NCBI GenBank assembly: GCA_001770775.1
Contig: MESA01000001.1
Coordinates: forward strand, 146,641-210,640
Reading direction: 5' to 3'
Origin: Burkholderiales bacterium RIFCSPHIGHO2_12_FULL_63_20
Lineage (GTDB): Bacteria > Pseudomonadota > Gammaproteobacteria > Burkholderiales > Burkholderiaceae_C
Length of the DNA: 64,000 nucleotides
The notes under the pieces are model-generated. The model was not told the DNA's origin, ran no database searches, and saw only the letters and a program-made list of their open reading frames with translations. A program made the position numbers and the translations under genes. Shown here piece by piece: positions 44,558-53,501 of this stretch (position 1 is its first letter; every line of letters begins with the position of its first letter).

Positions 44558-46852
44558 TCAGCGCGTGGCGTTGGCATCGGCCACCGTCATCGCGGTCATG
44601 TTGACGATGCGGCGCACCGTGGCCGAAGGGGTGAGGATGCACACGGGCTTGGCTGCTCCCAGCAGGACCGGGCCCAGCGCGATGTTGTTGCCGGCCGCGA
44701 CCTTGAGCAGGTTGTAGGCAATGTTGGCCGCATCCACGTTCGGGCACACCAGCAGGTTGGCCTCGCCCGTGAGGGTGCTGCGCGGCATCAGCTTTTGGCG
44801 ATAGGCCTCGTCCAGCGCGGTGTCGCCGTGCATTTCGCCGTCGATCTCCAGCCAGGGGGCTTGTTGCTGGATCAGGGCCAGGGCCTGGCGCATCTTCACT
44901 GCCGAGGGCTGGTCGCTCGAGCCGAAGTTCGAGTGCGACAGCAGTGCGGCCTTCGGACGCTGACCAAAGCGCATCATCTCCTCGGCTGCCATCACCGTGA
45001 TCTCGGCCAGTTGCTCGGCCGTGGGGTCGTAGTTGATGTGCGTGTCCAGGATGTTGACGGTGCGACCCGGCAGGATCAGGCCGGTCATGGCCGCATAGGT
45101 CTTGACGCCCGGGCGCTTGCCGATCACCTGGTCGATGTAGTACAGGTGCAGGGCCGTGTTGCCCCAGGTGCCGCAGATCAGACCGTCGACTTCACCCTTG
45201 TGCAGCAGCATCGAGCTGATCAGCGTCAGGCGACGACGCATCTCGATCTTGGCCATCTGCTGGGTCACGCCCTTGCGCTCGGTCAGCTGATGGTAGGTCT
45301 GCCAGAAGTCGCGGTAGCGCGGGTCGTTCTCGACGCTGACGGGGTCGTAGTCCACGCCCGCCTTCATGCGCAGGCCGTATTGCTCGATGCGCTCGGCGAT
45401 GATCTCCGGACGGCCCACCAGCGTGGGGCGCGCGATGTTCTCGTCGATGACGATCTGGGCGGCGCGCAGCACGCCTTCGTTCTCGCCCTCGGCATAGGCA
45501 ATGCGCTTGTTCTTGGCGCGCTTGGCCACGCTGAAGATCGGCTTCATGGTGGTGCCCGAGGCGTACACGAAGCTTTGCAGCTTCTCGCTGTAGGCCACGA
45601 AGTCGGTCACCGGACGCGAGGCCACGCCCGATTCGGCGGCCGCCAGGGCCACCGCCGGCGCGATCTTCATCATCAGGCGCGGGTCAAAGGGCTTGGGGAT
45701 CAGGTAATCCGGGCCGAAGCTCAGGTTCTCGCCCGAGTAGGCGGCCGCGATCACATCGCTTTGCTCGGCCTGGGCCAGCTCGGCGATCGCATGCACCGCA
45801 GCGATCTCCATCTCGGTGGTGATGGTGGTCGCGCCCGAGTCCAGCGCGCCCCGGAAGATGTAGGGGAAGCACAGGACGTTGTTGACCTGGTTCGGGTAGT
45901 CCGAACGACCGGTGGCCATGATGGCGTCATCGCGCACGGCCTTGACGTCTTCGGGCAGGATTTCGGGGTTGGGGTTGGCCAGCGCGAAGATGAGCGGCTT
46001 GGCGGCCATCTTGGCGACCATGTCCCGCTTGAGCACGCCGCCGGCCGACAGGCCCAGGAAGATGTCGGCGCCGTCGATGACTTCGGACAGCTTGCGCAGG
46101 TCGGTCTTCTGGGCAAAGAAGGCCTTGTCTTCGTCCATCAGTTCGGTGCGGCCTTCGTAGACCACGCCAGCCAGGTCAGTGACCCAGATGTTTTCACGCG
46201 GAAAGCCCAGCTTGACCAGCAGGCCCAGGCAGGCCAGGGCGGCGGCGCCAGCGCCCGAGGCCACCAGCTTGACGTGCTTGATGTCCTTGCCCGCGACTTT
46301 GAGGCCGTTGAGGATGGCCGCGCCCACCACGATGGCGGTGCCGTGCTGGTCGTCGTGGAAGACGGGGATCTTCATGCGCTCGCGCAGCTTGCGCTCGATG
46401 TAGAAGCAGTCCGGCGCCTTGATGTCTTCGAGGTTGATGCCGCCGAAGGTCGGCTCCAGCGAGGCGATGATCTCGACCAGCTTTTCGGGGTCTTTCTCGT
46501 TGATCTCGATGTCAAACACATCGATGTCGGAGAACTTCTTGAACAGGACGGCCTTGCCTTCCATCACCGGCTTGGCGGCCAGCGGGCCGATGTCACCCAG
46601 GCCCAGCACGGCGGTGCCGTTGGTGATCACGGCCACCAGGTTGCCGCGGGAGGTGTATTTGAAGGCGGCCGCCGGGTTCTCAACGATTTCCTCGCAGGGC
46701 GCGGCCACGCCGGGCGAGTAGGCCAGCGCCAGGTCGCGCTGGTTGGTGAGTTGCTTCGTGGCACTGATGGCGAGTTTTCCGGGGGTAGGGAACTCGTGGT
46801 ACTCCAGCGCTGCCTTTTTGAGTTCAGCGCGTTTTTGCTCAGGGGTCGTCAT
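44558..46852 (-). CDS. maeB: NADP-dependent malic enzyme with phosphotransacetylase-like domain
   Basis: Oxidative decarboxylation of malate to pyruvate. The ATG ending at 46852 ([26 protein letters not shown]) gives 764 aa; the upstream in-frame extension is not conserved. The catalytic half (about 1-430) carries [44 protein letters not shown] (metal site) and a Rossmann block [13 protein letters not shown]. The C-terminal half (about 430-764) is a PTA-like domain that in MaeB proteins binds acetyl-CoA as an allosteric regulator and is not catalytic. It is divergent from thiL. Confidence 0.97.
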   Translation of the reverse strand: MTTPEQKRAELKKAALEYHEFPTPGKLAISATKQLTNQRDLALAYSPGVAAPCEEIVENPAAAFKYTSRGNLVAVITNGTAVLGLGDIGPLAAKPVMEGKAVLFKKFSDIDVFDIEINEKDPEKLVEIIASLEPTFGGINLEDIKAPDCFYIERKLRERMKIPVFHDDQHGTAIVVGAAILNGLKVAGKDIKHVKLVASGAGAAALACLGLLVKLGFPRENIWVTDLAGVVYEGRTELMDEDKAFFAQKTDLRKLSEVIDGADIFLGLSAGGVLKRDMVAKMAAKPLIFALANPNPEILPEDVKAVRDDAIMATGRSDYPNQVNNVLCFPYIFRGALDSGATTITTEMEIAAVHAIAELAQAEQSDVIAAAYSGENLSFGPDYLIPKPFDPRLMMKIAPAVALAAAESGVASRPVTDFVAYSEKLQSFVYASGTTMKPIFSVAKRAKNKRIAYAEGENEGVLRAAQIVIDENIARPTLVGRPEIIAERIEQYGLRMKAGVDYDPVSVENDPRYRDFWQTYHQLTERKGVTQQMAKIEMRRRLTLISSMLLHKGEVDGLICGTWGNTALHLYYIDQVIGKRPGVKTYAAMTGLILPGRTVNILDTHINYDPTAEQLAEITVMAAEEMMRFGQRPKAALLSHSNFGSSDQPSAVKMRQALALIQQQAPWLEIDGEMHGDTALDEAYRQKLMPRSTLTGEANLLVCPNVDAANIAYNLLKVAAGNNIALGPVLLGAAKPVCILTPSATVRRIVNMTAMTVADANATR

Positions 46853-47022
46853 GTTTTGGTTCACCTTGAAAGGCCGGCGGATGTGTCGGCAGGCACATAT
46901 TCTAGGAACATCGGGCTGGTTTCGCCTGCAAGGCCGTGGAAATGTCCGTTCAGGGGGCATGTTCGGGCACAGGGCGAGCGCAGCCGCGGACGGATGCCCG
47001 CCCGATCCCCGACAATGCACCC

Positions 47023-48027
47023 ATGAGCCTGGGTGAATTTGATCTGATCGAAACCTTCTTCTGGCGCCGACCGGGCCAGGGCCCGCACCGCGCGGTGGTG
47101 GGCAATGGCGACGACTGCGCGGTGATCGCGCCGGCGCCGGGGATGCAACTGGCCGTGTCCACCGACACGATGGTGGAGGGGCGTCATTTCTTGTCCACCG
47201 TCAGCCCAGCCCGTCTGGGTCACAAGGCCCTCGCCGTCAACTTGTCCGACCTGGCAGCCTGTGGCGCTGCACCGCTGGCGTTCACGCTGGCCCTGACCCT
47301 ACCCCGGGTGGACGAGGCTTGGCTGAAGGGCTTTGCCAAAGGCCTGCTCGACCTGGCCGACGAACACGATTGCGAACTGATCGGCGGGGACACCACGGCC
47401 GGCCCCCTGGCCATTGGCATCACCGTGATGGGCGAGGTGCCCGCCGGTCAGGCCTTGCTGCGCAGTGGTGCCCAGGTGGGTGACGATCTGTGGGTGAGTG
47501 GCCACCCTGGTGAAGCGCGGCTGGCGCTGGATGCCTTCCGTGGCAGCCTGCATCCGGGCCTGGGCACCGAGGCGTTCGAGGCCACCCGTCTGGCCATGGA
47601 GCGCCCCGACCCGCGCGTAGCCCTGGGCGTGGGCCTGCGCGGGCTGGCTACCTCGGCCATTGATGTGTCTGACGGGCTCTTGGGCGACCTGGGCCATGTG
47701 CTGCGCCGCAGCCGCGTGGGCGTGGCCCTGAGCTTGGATGAGCTGCCCGTGAGCCCCTGGCTCGCCGCCCGTTCGCCCGATGAGCGCCTGAACTGCATTC
47801 TGGCCGGGGGCGACGACTACGAGTTGCTGTTCACCGCCCCGCCTGCGCAGCGCGAGCGCGTGACCCAGTTGGGTGCCGAGTTGGGCCTGGTGCTCAGCCG
47901 CATCGGCCAGATCGAAGCTGAGCCCGGGCTGCGTCTGTGGCGCGGCGCTTCCGCCGGTGCCAGTGAGGGCCGTCAGGCCGTGCCCAACCGCTGGGCCTCG
48001 TTCGACCACTTCAAGGGGGCCGCATGA
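47023..48027 (+). CDS. thiL: Thiamine-monophosphate kinase
   Basis: ATP-dependent enzyme making thiamine diphosphate from thiamine monophosphate. The 334-aa protein starts at ATG 47023 (MSLGEFDLIETFFWRR). Family blocks are VGNGDDCAVI (ATP and Mg site), STDTMVEGRHF, AVNLSDLAACGAAPLAF, LIGGDTTAGP and IDVSDGLLGDLGH. A -10-like GACAAT lies only 6 bases before the ATG and there is no ribosome-binding site, so a leaderless transcript is possible. The stop overlaps pgpA by 4 bases in the conserved thiL-pgpA-pncC order. Confidence 0.97.
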   Translation: MSLGEFDLIETFFWRRPGQGPHRAVVGNGDDCAVIAPAPGMQLAVSTDTMVEGRHFLSTVSPARLGHKALAVNLSDLAACGAAPLAFTLALTLPRVDEAWLKGFAKGLLDLADEHDCELIGGDTTAGPLAIGITVMGEVPAGQALLRSGAQVGDDLWVSGHPGEARLALDAFRGSLHPGLGTEAFEATRLAMERPDPRVALGVGLRGLATSAIDVSDGLLGDLGHVLRRSRVGVALSLDELPVSPWLAARSPDERLNCILAGGDDYELLFTAPPAQRERVTQLGAELGLVLSRIGQIEAEPGLRLWRGASAGASEGRQAVPNRWASFDHFKGAA

Positions 48028-48593
48028 GCGAGGCACCACGTCGGCCCACGGTGGGCATCTTGCTCAGTCGTCCGGCCCACTTCATCGCGCTGGGTGCGGG
48101 CAGCGGGCTCAGCCCCGTGGCCCCGGGCACGGTCGGCACGCTCTGGGCCTGGCTCAGTTTTGTCGTCCTGCAGATGGCTTTGAGCGGCTTGCCGCGCACC
48201 GACCTGATCTGGGCCGCCATCTTGCTGGTCGGCTGGCCCTTGGGTTGCTGGGCCTGCACGCGCACCGCGCAGCACTTGCGCGTCAGCGATCCCGGTGCCA
48301 TCGTGTGGGATGAGATCTGGGCCTTCTGGCTGATGCTGTGGCTGATCGGCCCGGTGGGCTGGCTGGGCCAACTGGGCGCTTTCGTGGCTTTTCGGTTTTT
48401 CGATGCGGCCAAGCCTGGGCCGGTGGCCTGGGCCGATGCTTTGTTCAAGGCCGTGCCGGGGCAACCGATTGGCTGGCGCCAGGGCCTGGGCATCATGTTC
48501 GATGACCTGGTGGCGGCAGTGTGCGCCTTGCTCGTGCTGGCGCTGGGGGTGGCGGTGCGAGACCGTGGGGTGCTGGCGGCCTTGTTCGCCTGA
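48024..48593 (+). CDS. pgpA: Phosphatidylglycerophosphatase A
   Basis: Inner-membrane phosphatase producing phosphatidylglycerol from its phosphate precursor. The 189-aa product has four hydrophobic segments. The block GAGSGLSPVAPGTVGTLWA is characteristic, followed by WDEIWAFW and DDLVAA with the conserved acidic residues. It is coupled to thiL by an ATGA overlap and followed 47 bases later by pncC. Confidence 0.96.
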   Translation: MSEAPRRPTVGILLSRPAHFIALGAGSGLSPVAPGTVGTLWAWLSFVVLQMALSGLPRTDLIWAAILLVGWPLGCWACTRTAQHLRVSDPGAIVWDEIWAFWLMLWLIGPVGWLGQLGAFVAFRFFDAAKPGPVAWADALFKAVPGQPIGWRQGLGIMFDDLVAAVCALLVLALGVAVRDRGVLAALFA

Positions 48594-48640
48594 GTGAGTG
48601 GTGTGAGGTGAGCGGCCTGCGGGCCGGAAAGGATGAGCCA

Positions 48641-49138
48641 ATGAGCGATGCCCTGAACGTGTCGAGCGAGGTGGCGGCCCTGGCCGAGCGCCTGAAGGAC
48701 CACCACTGGCGGCTGGCCACGGCCGAGTCGTGCACCGGTGGCCTGATCGCCGCGAGCTGCACCGCCCTGAGCGGTTCCAGCGACTGGTTCGAGCGCGGCT
48801 TCGTGACCTACAGCAACGAGTCCAAGACCGAGATGCTGGGGGTGGACGCGGCCTTGATTGCCCAGCATGGTGCGGTCAGCGAAGCGGTGGCGCGGGCCAT
48901 GGCCGAGGGCGCCCTGGCGCACTCACGCGCGGACATCGCCGTGGCCGTCACAGGGGTGGCCGGCCCGACGGGCGGTTCGGCCGACAAGCCGGTGGGCACC
49001 GTGTGGCTGGCCTGGGCGCTGCGCCGGGGCATCGTGCACACCGAGTTGTTGCACCTGCCCGGCGACCGCACAGCGGTGCGGGCTGCGACCGTGGCGCATG
49101 CTTTGGCCGGCGCGCGCTTGCGGGCCACGCCGCTCTGA
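48641..49138 (+). CDS. pncC: Nicotinamide-nucleotide amidase (CinA C-terminal type)
   Basis: Deamidates NMN to nicotinate mononucleotide for NAD recycling. The ATG at 48641 follows AAAGGA by 7 bases, giving 165 aa, the length of single-domain PncC without the CinA N-terminal part. The motif LATAESCTGGLIAA is intact, with GFVTYSNESKTEMLGV and VTGVAGPTGGSADKPVG. It is the last gene of the thiL-pgpA-pncC unit. It is convergent with the small membrane-protein gene. Confidence 0.96.
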   Translation: MSDALNVSSEVAALAERLKDHHWRLATAESCTGGLIAASCTALSGSSDWFERGFVTYSNESKTEMLGVDAALIAQHGAVSEAVARAMAEGALAHSRADIAVAVTGVAGPTGGSADKPVGTVWLAWALRRGIVHTELLHLPGDRTAVRAATVAHALAGARLRATPL

Positions 49139-49152
49139 GTGCGCGGCGGGTG

Positions 49153-49515
49153 TCAGCCCTTCGACGGGCGCCCCATCATGCGCTGCAGCGCCGTGTCGAT
49201 GACCAGCCCGAACAGGCTGTAGAGGATGGAGCCCAGCAGGGCATGCCAGAACCCGGTCACGTGAAAGCCGTCGAGCAGGCCGGAGGCCATCTGGAAGGTC
49301 AGCGCGTTGATCACGAACAGGAACAGGCCCAGCGTCAGCAGCGTGACGGGCAAGGTCAGCAGGATCAGCAGCGGGCGCACAAAGGCGTTGAGCAGGCCAA
49401 TGACCAGGGCGGCCCACATGGCCGCGCCAAAGCCATCGACCTGCACGCCCATGTTCCACTGCGTGAGCAGCACGAGGGCACAAGCGAGCAAGAGCCAGCG
49501 AATCAGGAGTGTCAT
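49153..49515 (-). CDS. Four-TM phage-holin-like / YvlD-type membrane protein
   Basis: A 120-aa integral membrane protein with four hydrophobic helices (starting MTLLIRWLLLACALVLL). The block GLLNAFVRPLLILLTLPVTLLTLGLFLFVINALTFQMAS is typical of the PF04020 family, called phage holin superfamily IV/YvlD. Cellular function is unknown, and the name does not imply phage origin. The start ending at 49515 is chosen over one 12 bases upstream; the choice is uncertain. Confidence 0.85.
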   Translation of the reverse strand: MTLLIRWLLLACALVLLTQWNMGVQVDGFGAAMWAALVIGLLNAFVRPLLILLTLPVTLLTLGLFLFVINALTFQMASGLLDGFHVTGFWHALLGSILYSLFGLVIDTALQRMMGRPSKG

Positions 49516-49589
49516 GCTGACAAGCATAGCCCAGCTGGCTGGACTATATTGAGGTGCGCGAATTTCTGCGCGGAGAAGGCGAGGGCGTG

Positions 49590-49919
49590 ATGTCGGGGGA
49601 GCAGGTTCTGGCCGTGCTGGTGGCGTTCGTGTGCGCCTTGATGCTGGGGCGTCTGCTCTTGCCTGCGCCACGTCGTGCCAAACTGGATCAAATCCTGAGG
49701 CGACAGTGGGTGCTTACTTCTGCTGCGGTGCGGCGGCCGTTCAGAGGGCGGGCAGCGCGCCAGGCGGAGGCGGCTCAGGCCGAGCAGGCCCGTCAGGCCA
49801 CCGCCGCGGCGATTGAGCGGGCGCGGCGCGCCAGCCGGGCGGCCGAGGTCGTGCGCGAGGGCAATGTCTACAAGCCCGAGGCTTTCCAGAAATCGCACAA
49901 GCCGCGCAAGCCGCATTGA
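49590..49919 (+). CDS. Small unknown membrane-anchored coiled-coil protein
   Basis: About 109 aa from the ATG at 49590 (MSGEQVLAVLVAFVCALMLGRLLL); a GTG 36 bases upstream is an alternative. One N-terminal TM helix is followed by a strongly basic Arg/Ala/Gln-rich stretch likely to form a helix or coiled coil, ending in a Lys-rich tail KSHKPRKPH. I recognise no family. It is divergent from the YvlD-like gene. Confidence 0.6.
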   Translation: MSGEQVLAVLVAFVCALMLGRLLLPAPRRAKLDQILRRQWVLTSAAVRRPFRGRAARQAEAAQAEQARQATAAAIERARRASRAAEVVREGNVYKPEAFQKSHKPRKPH

Positions 49920-49991
49920 GGCTGGCCGGTCACCAGAGCCCACGCCTAGGGCGACCCGCAGGGCGGGAGCGGTGCCTGCGGGCCGATCCGC

Positions 49992-51236
49992 TCAGGTGCG
50001 TGCCGCAACGCGCTGACCGACGATGGCCGCCGAGGCCACACCCAGGGCCAGCGTGAGGGCAGCGCCCGCGAACACGGCGGCGGGCATGCGGTGGTCCATC
50101 AGCAGGCCAAAGGCCGGGGCGGCCAGGGCCAGACCGGTGTCCAGGCCCGCGTAGACCGTGCCGTAGACCCGGCCGGTGGCGCCGGGCGGCGCGGCGCGCT
50201 TGATCAGCATGTCGCGCGACGGGTTGGCCAGACCGGTGCCAAAGCCGGCCAGCACCACGCTGAGTGCGGCCAGCCAGGGTGGCAACTGCCCCGAGGCGCT
50301 CAGCAACAGCATGACCACCGACACCCCGATCGACACGCCGATGGTGCGCTCCAAGCGGGCTACGCGGTTGACGAGGAAGCCGCCAATGAACATGCCCACG
50401 GCACCGCACAGCATGTAGCCGGTCACGACAAAGGCGGTTGTGGTGTCGGTGAGCCCGTACATGAGGTTGAGGGCGGGGCTGGCAAAACTCTGGATGGCCC
50501 CCAGCGCGGCGGCCGTCCACAGGAAGAAGGAGAAACACAGCCACACGGCCGGCAGCTTCAGGTAAGCCAGCGCGTGCTCGGCCGAGCCGCTGGCCACCTG
50601 AGCCTGCACGTGGGCGCGGTGGGTCGCATGGTGGTCGTCCAGGTCAGCACGTCGCCACAGCATCAGCGCCAGCACCCCGGCGCCCAGCAAGGCGGCGCAC
50701 AGGGCCGCGATGCGCCAGCTGCCCGTGAGCGCGGTGAGCCCGATCAGGAAGACGGGACCCAGCGCCCAGCCCAGGTTGCCACTGAGGCCGTGCGCCGAAA
50801 ACGCATGGCCCAGGCGTGGGGTGGACACGCGGCGGTTGAGGATGGTGAAGTTGGCCGGGTGCATGGGCGCGTTGCCCAGTCCGGCCAGCGCGGCGGCCAG
50901 CATCAGGCCGCCATAGCCCTGCGCGGTGGCCGTGGCCAGCGAGGCCGCCACGTAGCAGACCATGGCGCCGTACAGCACCGGGCGGGCGCCATGGCGATCG
51001 ACCACGAAACCGGCCAGGGCCTGGCCCACCCCGGAGATCACGAAGAACACGGTCAGCAGCAGGCCCAGCTCGGCATAACTGAAGCCGAATTCCCGGATGA
51101 ACACCGGGAACAGCGGCGGCAGCAGCATGTGGTGGAAGTGGGAGGTGCAGTGACCCAGGCCGATCAGGCCGATGGTGCGGATGTCCTGGCGGGCCGAATG
51201 GGGGGCGGACTCAGGGGAGGTGGCAAAGGACGACAT
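49992..51236 (-). CDS. MFS transporter, fosmidomycin-resistance (Fsr)-like
   Basis: A 414-aa inner-membrane secondary transporter with about 12 TM helices. It starts from the ATG ending at 51236 (MSSFATSPES); a start 18 bases upstream is possible. The early block GLGHCTSHFHHMLLPPLFPVF and VDRHGARPVL resemble the Fsr subgroup of the major facilitator family. The central loop (residues about 200-225) is His-rich. The substrate is not predictable. It lies downstream of the cspA terminator with separate expression. Confidence 0.85.
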   Translation of the reverse strand: MSSFATSPESAPHSARQDIRTIGLIGLGHCTSHFHHMLLPPLFPVFIREFGFSYAELGLLLTVFFVISGVGQALAGFVVDRHGARPVLYGAMVCYVAASLATATAQGYGGLMLAAALAGLGNAPMHPANFTILNRRVSTPRLGHAFSAHGLSGNLGWALGPVFLIGLTALTGSWRIAALCAALLGAGVLALMLWRRADLDDHHATHRAHVQAQVASGSAEHALAYLKLPAVWLCFSFFLWTAAALGAIQSFASPALNLMYGLTDTTTAFVVTGYMLCGAVGMFIGGFLVNRVARLERTIGVSIGVSVVMLLLSASGQLPPWLAALSVVLAGFGTGLANPSRDMLIKRAAPPGATGRVYGTVYAGLDTGLALAAPAFGLLMDHRMPAAVFAGAALTLALGVASAAIVGQRVAART

Positions 51237-51259
51237 CCGGAGACTGTGCCACACGGACG

Positions 51260-51285
51260 AAAAAAAACGCGGCCGAAGCCGCGTT
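51260..51285 (-). terminator. Rho-independent terminator of the cold-shock gene
   Basis: Read on the minus strand, AACGCGGC-TTCG-GCCGCGTT is followed by six further T residues (a run of eight), 30 bases after the stop. A UUCG tetraloop caps the stem. Confidence 0.92.
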
Positions 51286-51314
51286 TGTCCGAGCGTGAAG
51301 CTCAGCCGGGTCGA

Positions 51315-51530
51315 TTAGACCGGGCGGATGTTCGACGCTTGCAGGCCCTTCTGGCCTTGGGTGATGTCGAATTCAACGCGTTGGTTTTCTTGCAGGGTCT
51401 TGAAGCCCGAAGAACGGATTTCGCTGAAGTGGGCGAACAGGTCATTGCCGCCGTTGTCTTGAGCGATGAAGCCGAAGCCCTTGCCTTCGTTGAACCACTT
51501 GACGGTGCCGGTTTGGTTGGTTGTGGACAT
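51315..51530 (-). CDS. Cold-shock protein, CspA family
   Basis: A 71-aa single-domain RNA chaperone. The ATG ending at 51530 follows AAGGAAATTTC. RNP1 (KGFGFI) and RNP2 (LFAHF) are intact in [21 protein letters not shown]. It binds single-stranded RNA and DNA and melts structure. The predicted leader of about 160 bases (see promoter at 51698-51726) is like that of E. coli cspA, suggesting temperature-dependent mRNA control. Confidence 0.95.
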   Translation of the reverse strand: MSTTNQTGTVKWFNEGKGFGFIAQDNGGNDLFAHFSEIRSSGFKTLQENQRVEFDITQGQKGLQASNIRPV

Positions 51531-51697
51531 GAAATTTCCTTTTAAACAAGTGATGAATAAACATCCACAGCCACATGCTGGGACGTTGCAGAGACACGCA
51601 AGAAGATCACTTGGGTGGAAATTCAAACCAACCTGCCGGGCGGCAGGGGATAGAACAGACCTCAAAATCGACGGCCTTGGTATACCTACAAAGACGG

Positions 51698-51726
51698 AAG
51701 ATACACGGTTTTGCGCGCCGTGTCTT
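51698..51726 (-). promoter_or_regulatory. Predicted cold-shock gene promoter
   Basis: On the minus strand AAGACA (51726-51721), a 17-base spacer and TATCTT (51703-51698). Transcription would start near 51691 and give a leader of about 160 bases. Each hexamer matches consensus at four of six positions. Confidence 0.4.
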
Positions 51727-51779
51727 GTTTATTTTCATTGGCCTGTCGAAACAGAGCGTAAGCGCCGCGTCGATCGCGC

Positions 51780-51810
51780 TTGCATCGATGGCGGGCGAGC
51801 GTGGTATTAT
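51780..51810 (+). promoter_or_regulatory. Predicted infA promoter
   Basis: TTGCAT (51780-51785), a 19-base spacer and TATTAT (51805-51810). The spacer is long, but the -10 is good. The infA leader would be about 200 bases. Confidence 0.35.
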
Positions 51811-52017
51811 GGTCAGTTGCCTATTCGGCTACAGGGTCTTGCCATGACAGACCTTGCGCAATGACTGCGATCGGATGGCAGAGCTTTCAACACCCAGGAC
51901 GCAGCGCCCCAGAGCGCGACCGATCATGGTCTTTGTCCCGGGCAGGCGCCCCACCTGTGCCCTTTGTGTGTACGGGCGGCCGCCATATCACCGTCAAGAC
52001 CTATTGGAGATCGGCCC

Positions 52018-52272
52018 ATGGCCAAGGAAGAACTGATTGAAATGAACGGCGTCGTGAACGAAGTCCTGCCGGACTCGCGTTTCCGCGTCACGCTCGAAAA
52101 CGGGCACCAGTTGATTGCGTACACCTCCGGCAAGATGAAGAAGCACCACATCCGCATCCTGGCGGGTGACAAGGTGTCGCTGGAGCTGTCGCCTTACGAC
52201 CTGACCAAGGGTCGCATCACCTTCCGTCACATCGAGCGCACCGGCTACACGCCGCCTCCCCGCCGCCATTGA
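52018..52272 (+). CDS. infA: Translation initiation factor IF-1
   Basis: An 84-aa S1/OB-fold protein that binds the ribosomal A site during initiation. The ATG at 52018 follows GGAGA by 7 bases. The sequence [24 protein letters not shown] and [15 protein letters not shown] is diagnostic. The tail GYTPPPRRH is longer than in the 72-aa E. coli protein and typical of the second infA copy of Burkholderiales, which lies outside the ribosomal operon. It is divergent from a cold-shock gene, so the two may be used together at low temperature. Confidence 0.96.
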   Translation: MAKEELIEMNGVVNEVLPDSRFRVTLENGHQLIAYTSGKMKKHHIRILAGDKVSLELSPYDLTKGRITFRHIERTGYTPPPRRH

Positions 52273-52350
52273 TGTGACTGACCGGGGTCGCGCGCACCTG
52301 CCGACTCCGGATGCGAACCTGGTTCGCGCCCCGTTGTATGCCTTGAGTTG

Positions 52351-52382
52351 GCCCGGATCCTCATGGGAGGTGCCGGGCTTTC
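52351..52382 (+). terminator. Terminator of infA
   Basis: GCCCGG and CCGGGC enclose a nested CCTC/GGAGG stem, followed by TTTC. It lies about 80 bases after the infA stop and just before the convergent ParA gene end. Confidence 0.6.
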
Positions 52383-52392
52383 GCGCGTCCGC

Positions 52393-53010
52393 TCAGCGCG
52401 CCAGCCAGTCGAGGATGGGTCGCCACTGCGCCAGATCTTTGTCGACTTTGTGCGGTGGCACATCCCACAGGCTCAGGCCGTGAGCGGCCAGGTGGGTGTA
52501 GTTCTGCGTGTCGCGCAACTGGGCCAGCCAGGGGATGTCGAGCGAGCGCAGGAAGGTTTGCAGATGCTCGGCCGCCTTGGTGTGGTCCTTGACGCGGTTG
52601 GCCACGACCGCCAGCTTGACCTTCTCGGAGCGCTTGTGGCGGTGCAGCTCGGCCAGGAAATCCTGCGTGGCGTAGATGTCGAACACGCTGGCCTGCAGCG
52701 GCACGATGATGTGGTCGGCCAGCTTCATGACCGCTTGCAGGCGTTTGCCGTGCAGCCCCGCCGGGGTGTCGAGCACGACGTGGGTGGTGCCCTTGGGCGG
52801 GCGCACGATGTCGTCGCGGTCGAGGTCCCAGCTCTGCACCGCCGGCAGCGTGTCCGGGCGCAGCTGCAGCCACAGGCGGGACGATTGCTGGCGATCGACG
52901 TCGCCCAGCATGACGTTGTGCCCCTGGCGGGCGAAATAGCCCGCGATGTTGCTCGACAGCGTGGACTTGCCGACGCCGCCCTTGGGGTTGGCCACCACGA
53001 TCACCGGCAT
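52393..53010 (-). CDS. Orphan ParA/MinD-family ATPase
   Basis: A 205-aa deviant Walker ATPase. The deviant Walker A is NPKGGVGKST at residues 9-17, with both Lys present. LGDVDRQQSS (A' motif) and VVLDTPAGL (Walker B) follow. There is no parB or parS-like gene beside it, so it is not the chromosomal partition gene. Orphan ParA proteins position cellular cargo such as chemoreceptor arrays, but no cargo gene is adjacent here. It is divergent from the thioredoxin-like gene. Confidence 0.9.
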   Translation of the reverse strand: MPVIVVANPKGGVGKSTLSSNIAGYFARQGHNVMLGDVDRQQSSRLWLQLRPDTLPAVQSWDLDRDDIVRPPKGTTHVVLDTPAGLHGKRLQAVMKLADHIIVPLQASVFDIYATQDFLAELHRHKRSEKVKLAVVANRVKDHTKAAEHLQTFLRSLDIPWLAQLRDTQNYTHLAAHGLSLWDVPPHKVDKDLAQWRPILDWLAR

Positions 53011-53108
53011 GGTTGGGGCTCCTGGGTCAAGGGTTGAAGGGGGCTCGATTATGGCGGCGGATGCCCGTCAGAGTGTGACAGCTCGGGGTTTGAGACAATC
53101 GGGTCATC

Positions 53109-53489
53109 ATGCTGGACACCCCTTCCCTCGATATTGTCTGTCTGTGCGCCGACTGGTGCGGCACCTGCCGTGAGTACGCGCAGGTGTTCGAGGCCTTGCA
53201 GCAGGCGCTGCCGGCCCACCGCTACCGCTGGATTGACATCGAAGACGAGGCCGATGCCCTGGGTGACATCGACATCGAGACCTTTCCGACGCTGTTGGTT
53301 TCCTGCGGCGGGCGCGTGCTGTTTGCCGGGCCGGTGCTGCCGCGCCTGGGCGATGCCCAGCGCCTGATCGAGGTGCAGGCCGAGGCGGTGCTGCGGCAGG
53401 CCTGGCCGTCGGTGGCGAGCCTGGGGCTGCCCGCCGACCAGCATGCCGCCTTCACACAACTGGCCCAGGCGCTGCATGCGGGGCGCTGA
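53109..53489 (+). CDS. Thioredoxin-fold protein
   Basis: A 126-aa cytoplasmic protein with the redox motif WCGTC at residues 16-20 and a conserved cis-Pro region TFPTLLVSCGG. It is shorter and more divergent than TrxA, with an extra C-terminal helix pair. It has no signal peptide. GACAAT at 53094-53099 lies only 9 bases before the ATG and there is no clear ribosome-binding site, so a leaderless mRNA is possible. Its substrate is unknown. Confidence 0.85.
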   Translation: MLDTPSLDIVCLCADWCGTCREYAQVFEALQQALPAHRYRWIDIEDEADALGDIDIETFPTLLVSCGGRVLFAGPVLPRLGDAQRLIEVQAEAVLRQAWPSVASLGLPADQHAAFTQLAQALHAGR

Positions 53490-53501
53490 GCCTCACCCGG
53501 C

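Larger units (their letters stand above)
51531..52017. other. 487-base divergent control region between csp and infA
   Basis: The longest gene-free stretch of the window. It is visibly more AT-rich than the surroundings near 51530-51740. It holds a predicted promoter and long leader for the cold-shock gene and a predicted promoter for infA. I see no small ORF with a credible start and no known RNA family. Confidence 0.5.

Noticed and set aside
49153-49515. Prophage remnant suggested by the holin-like protein
   Set aside because: The YvlD/PF04020 family is a common chromosomal membrane family, and no other phage gene is nearby.
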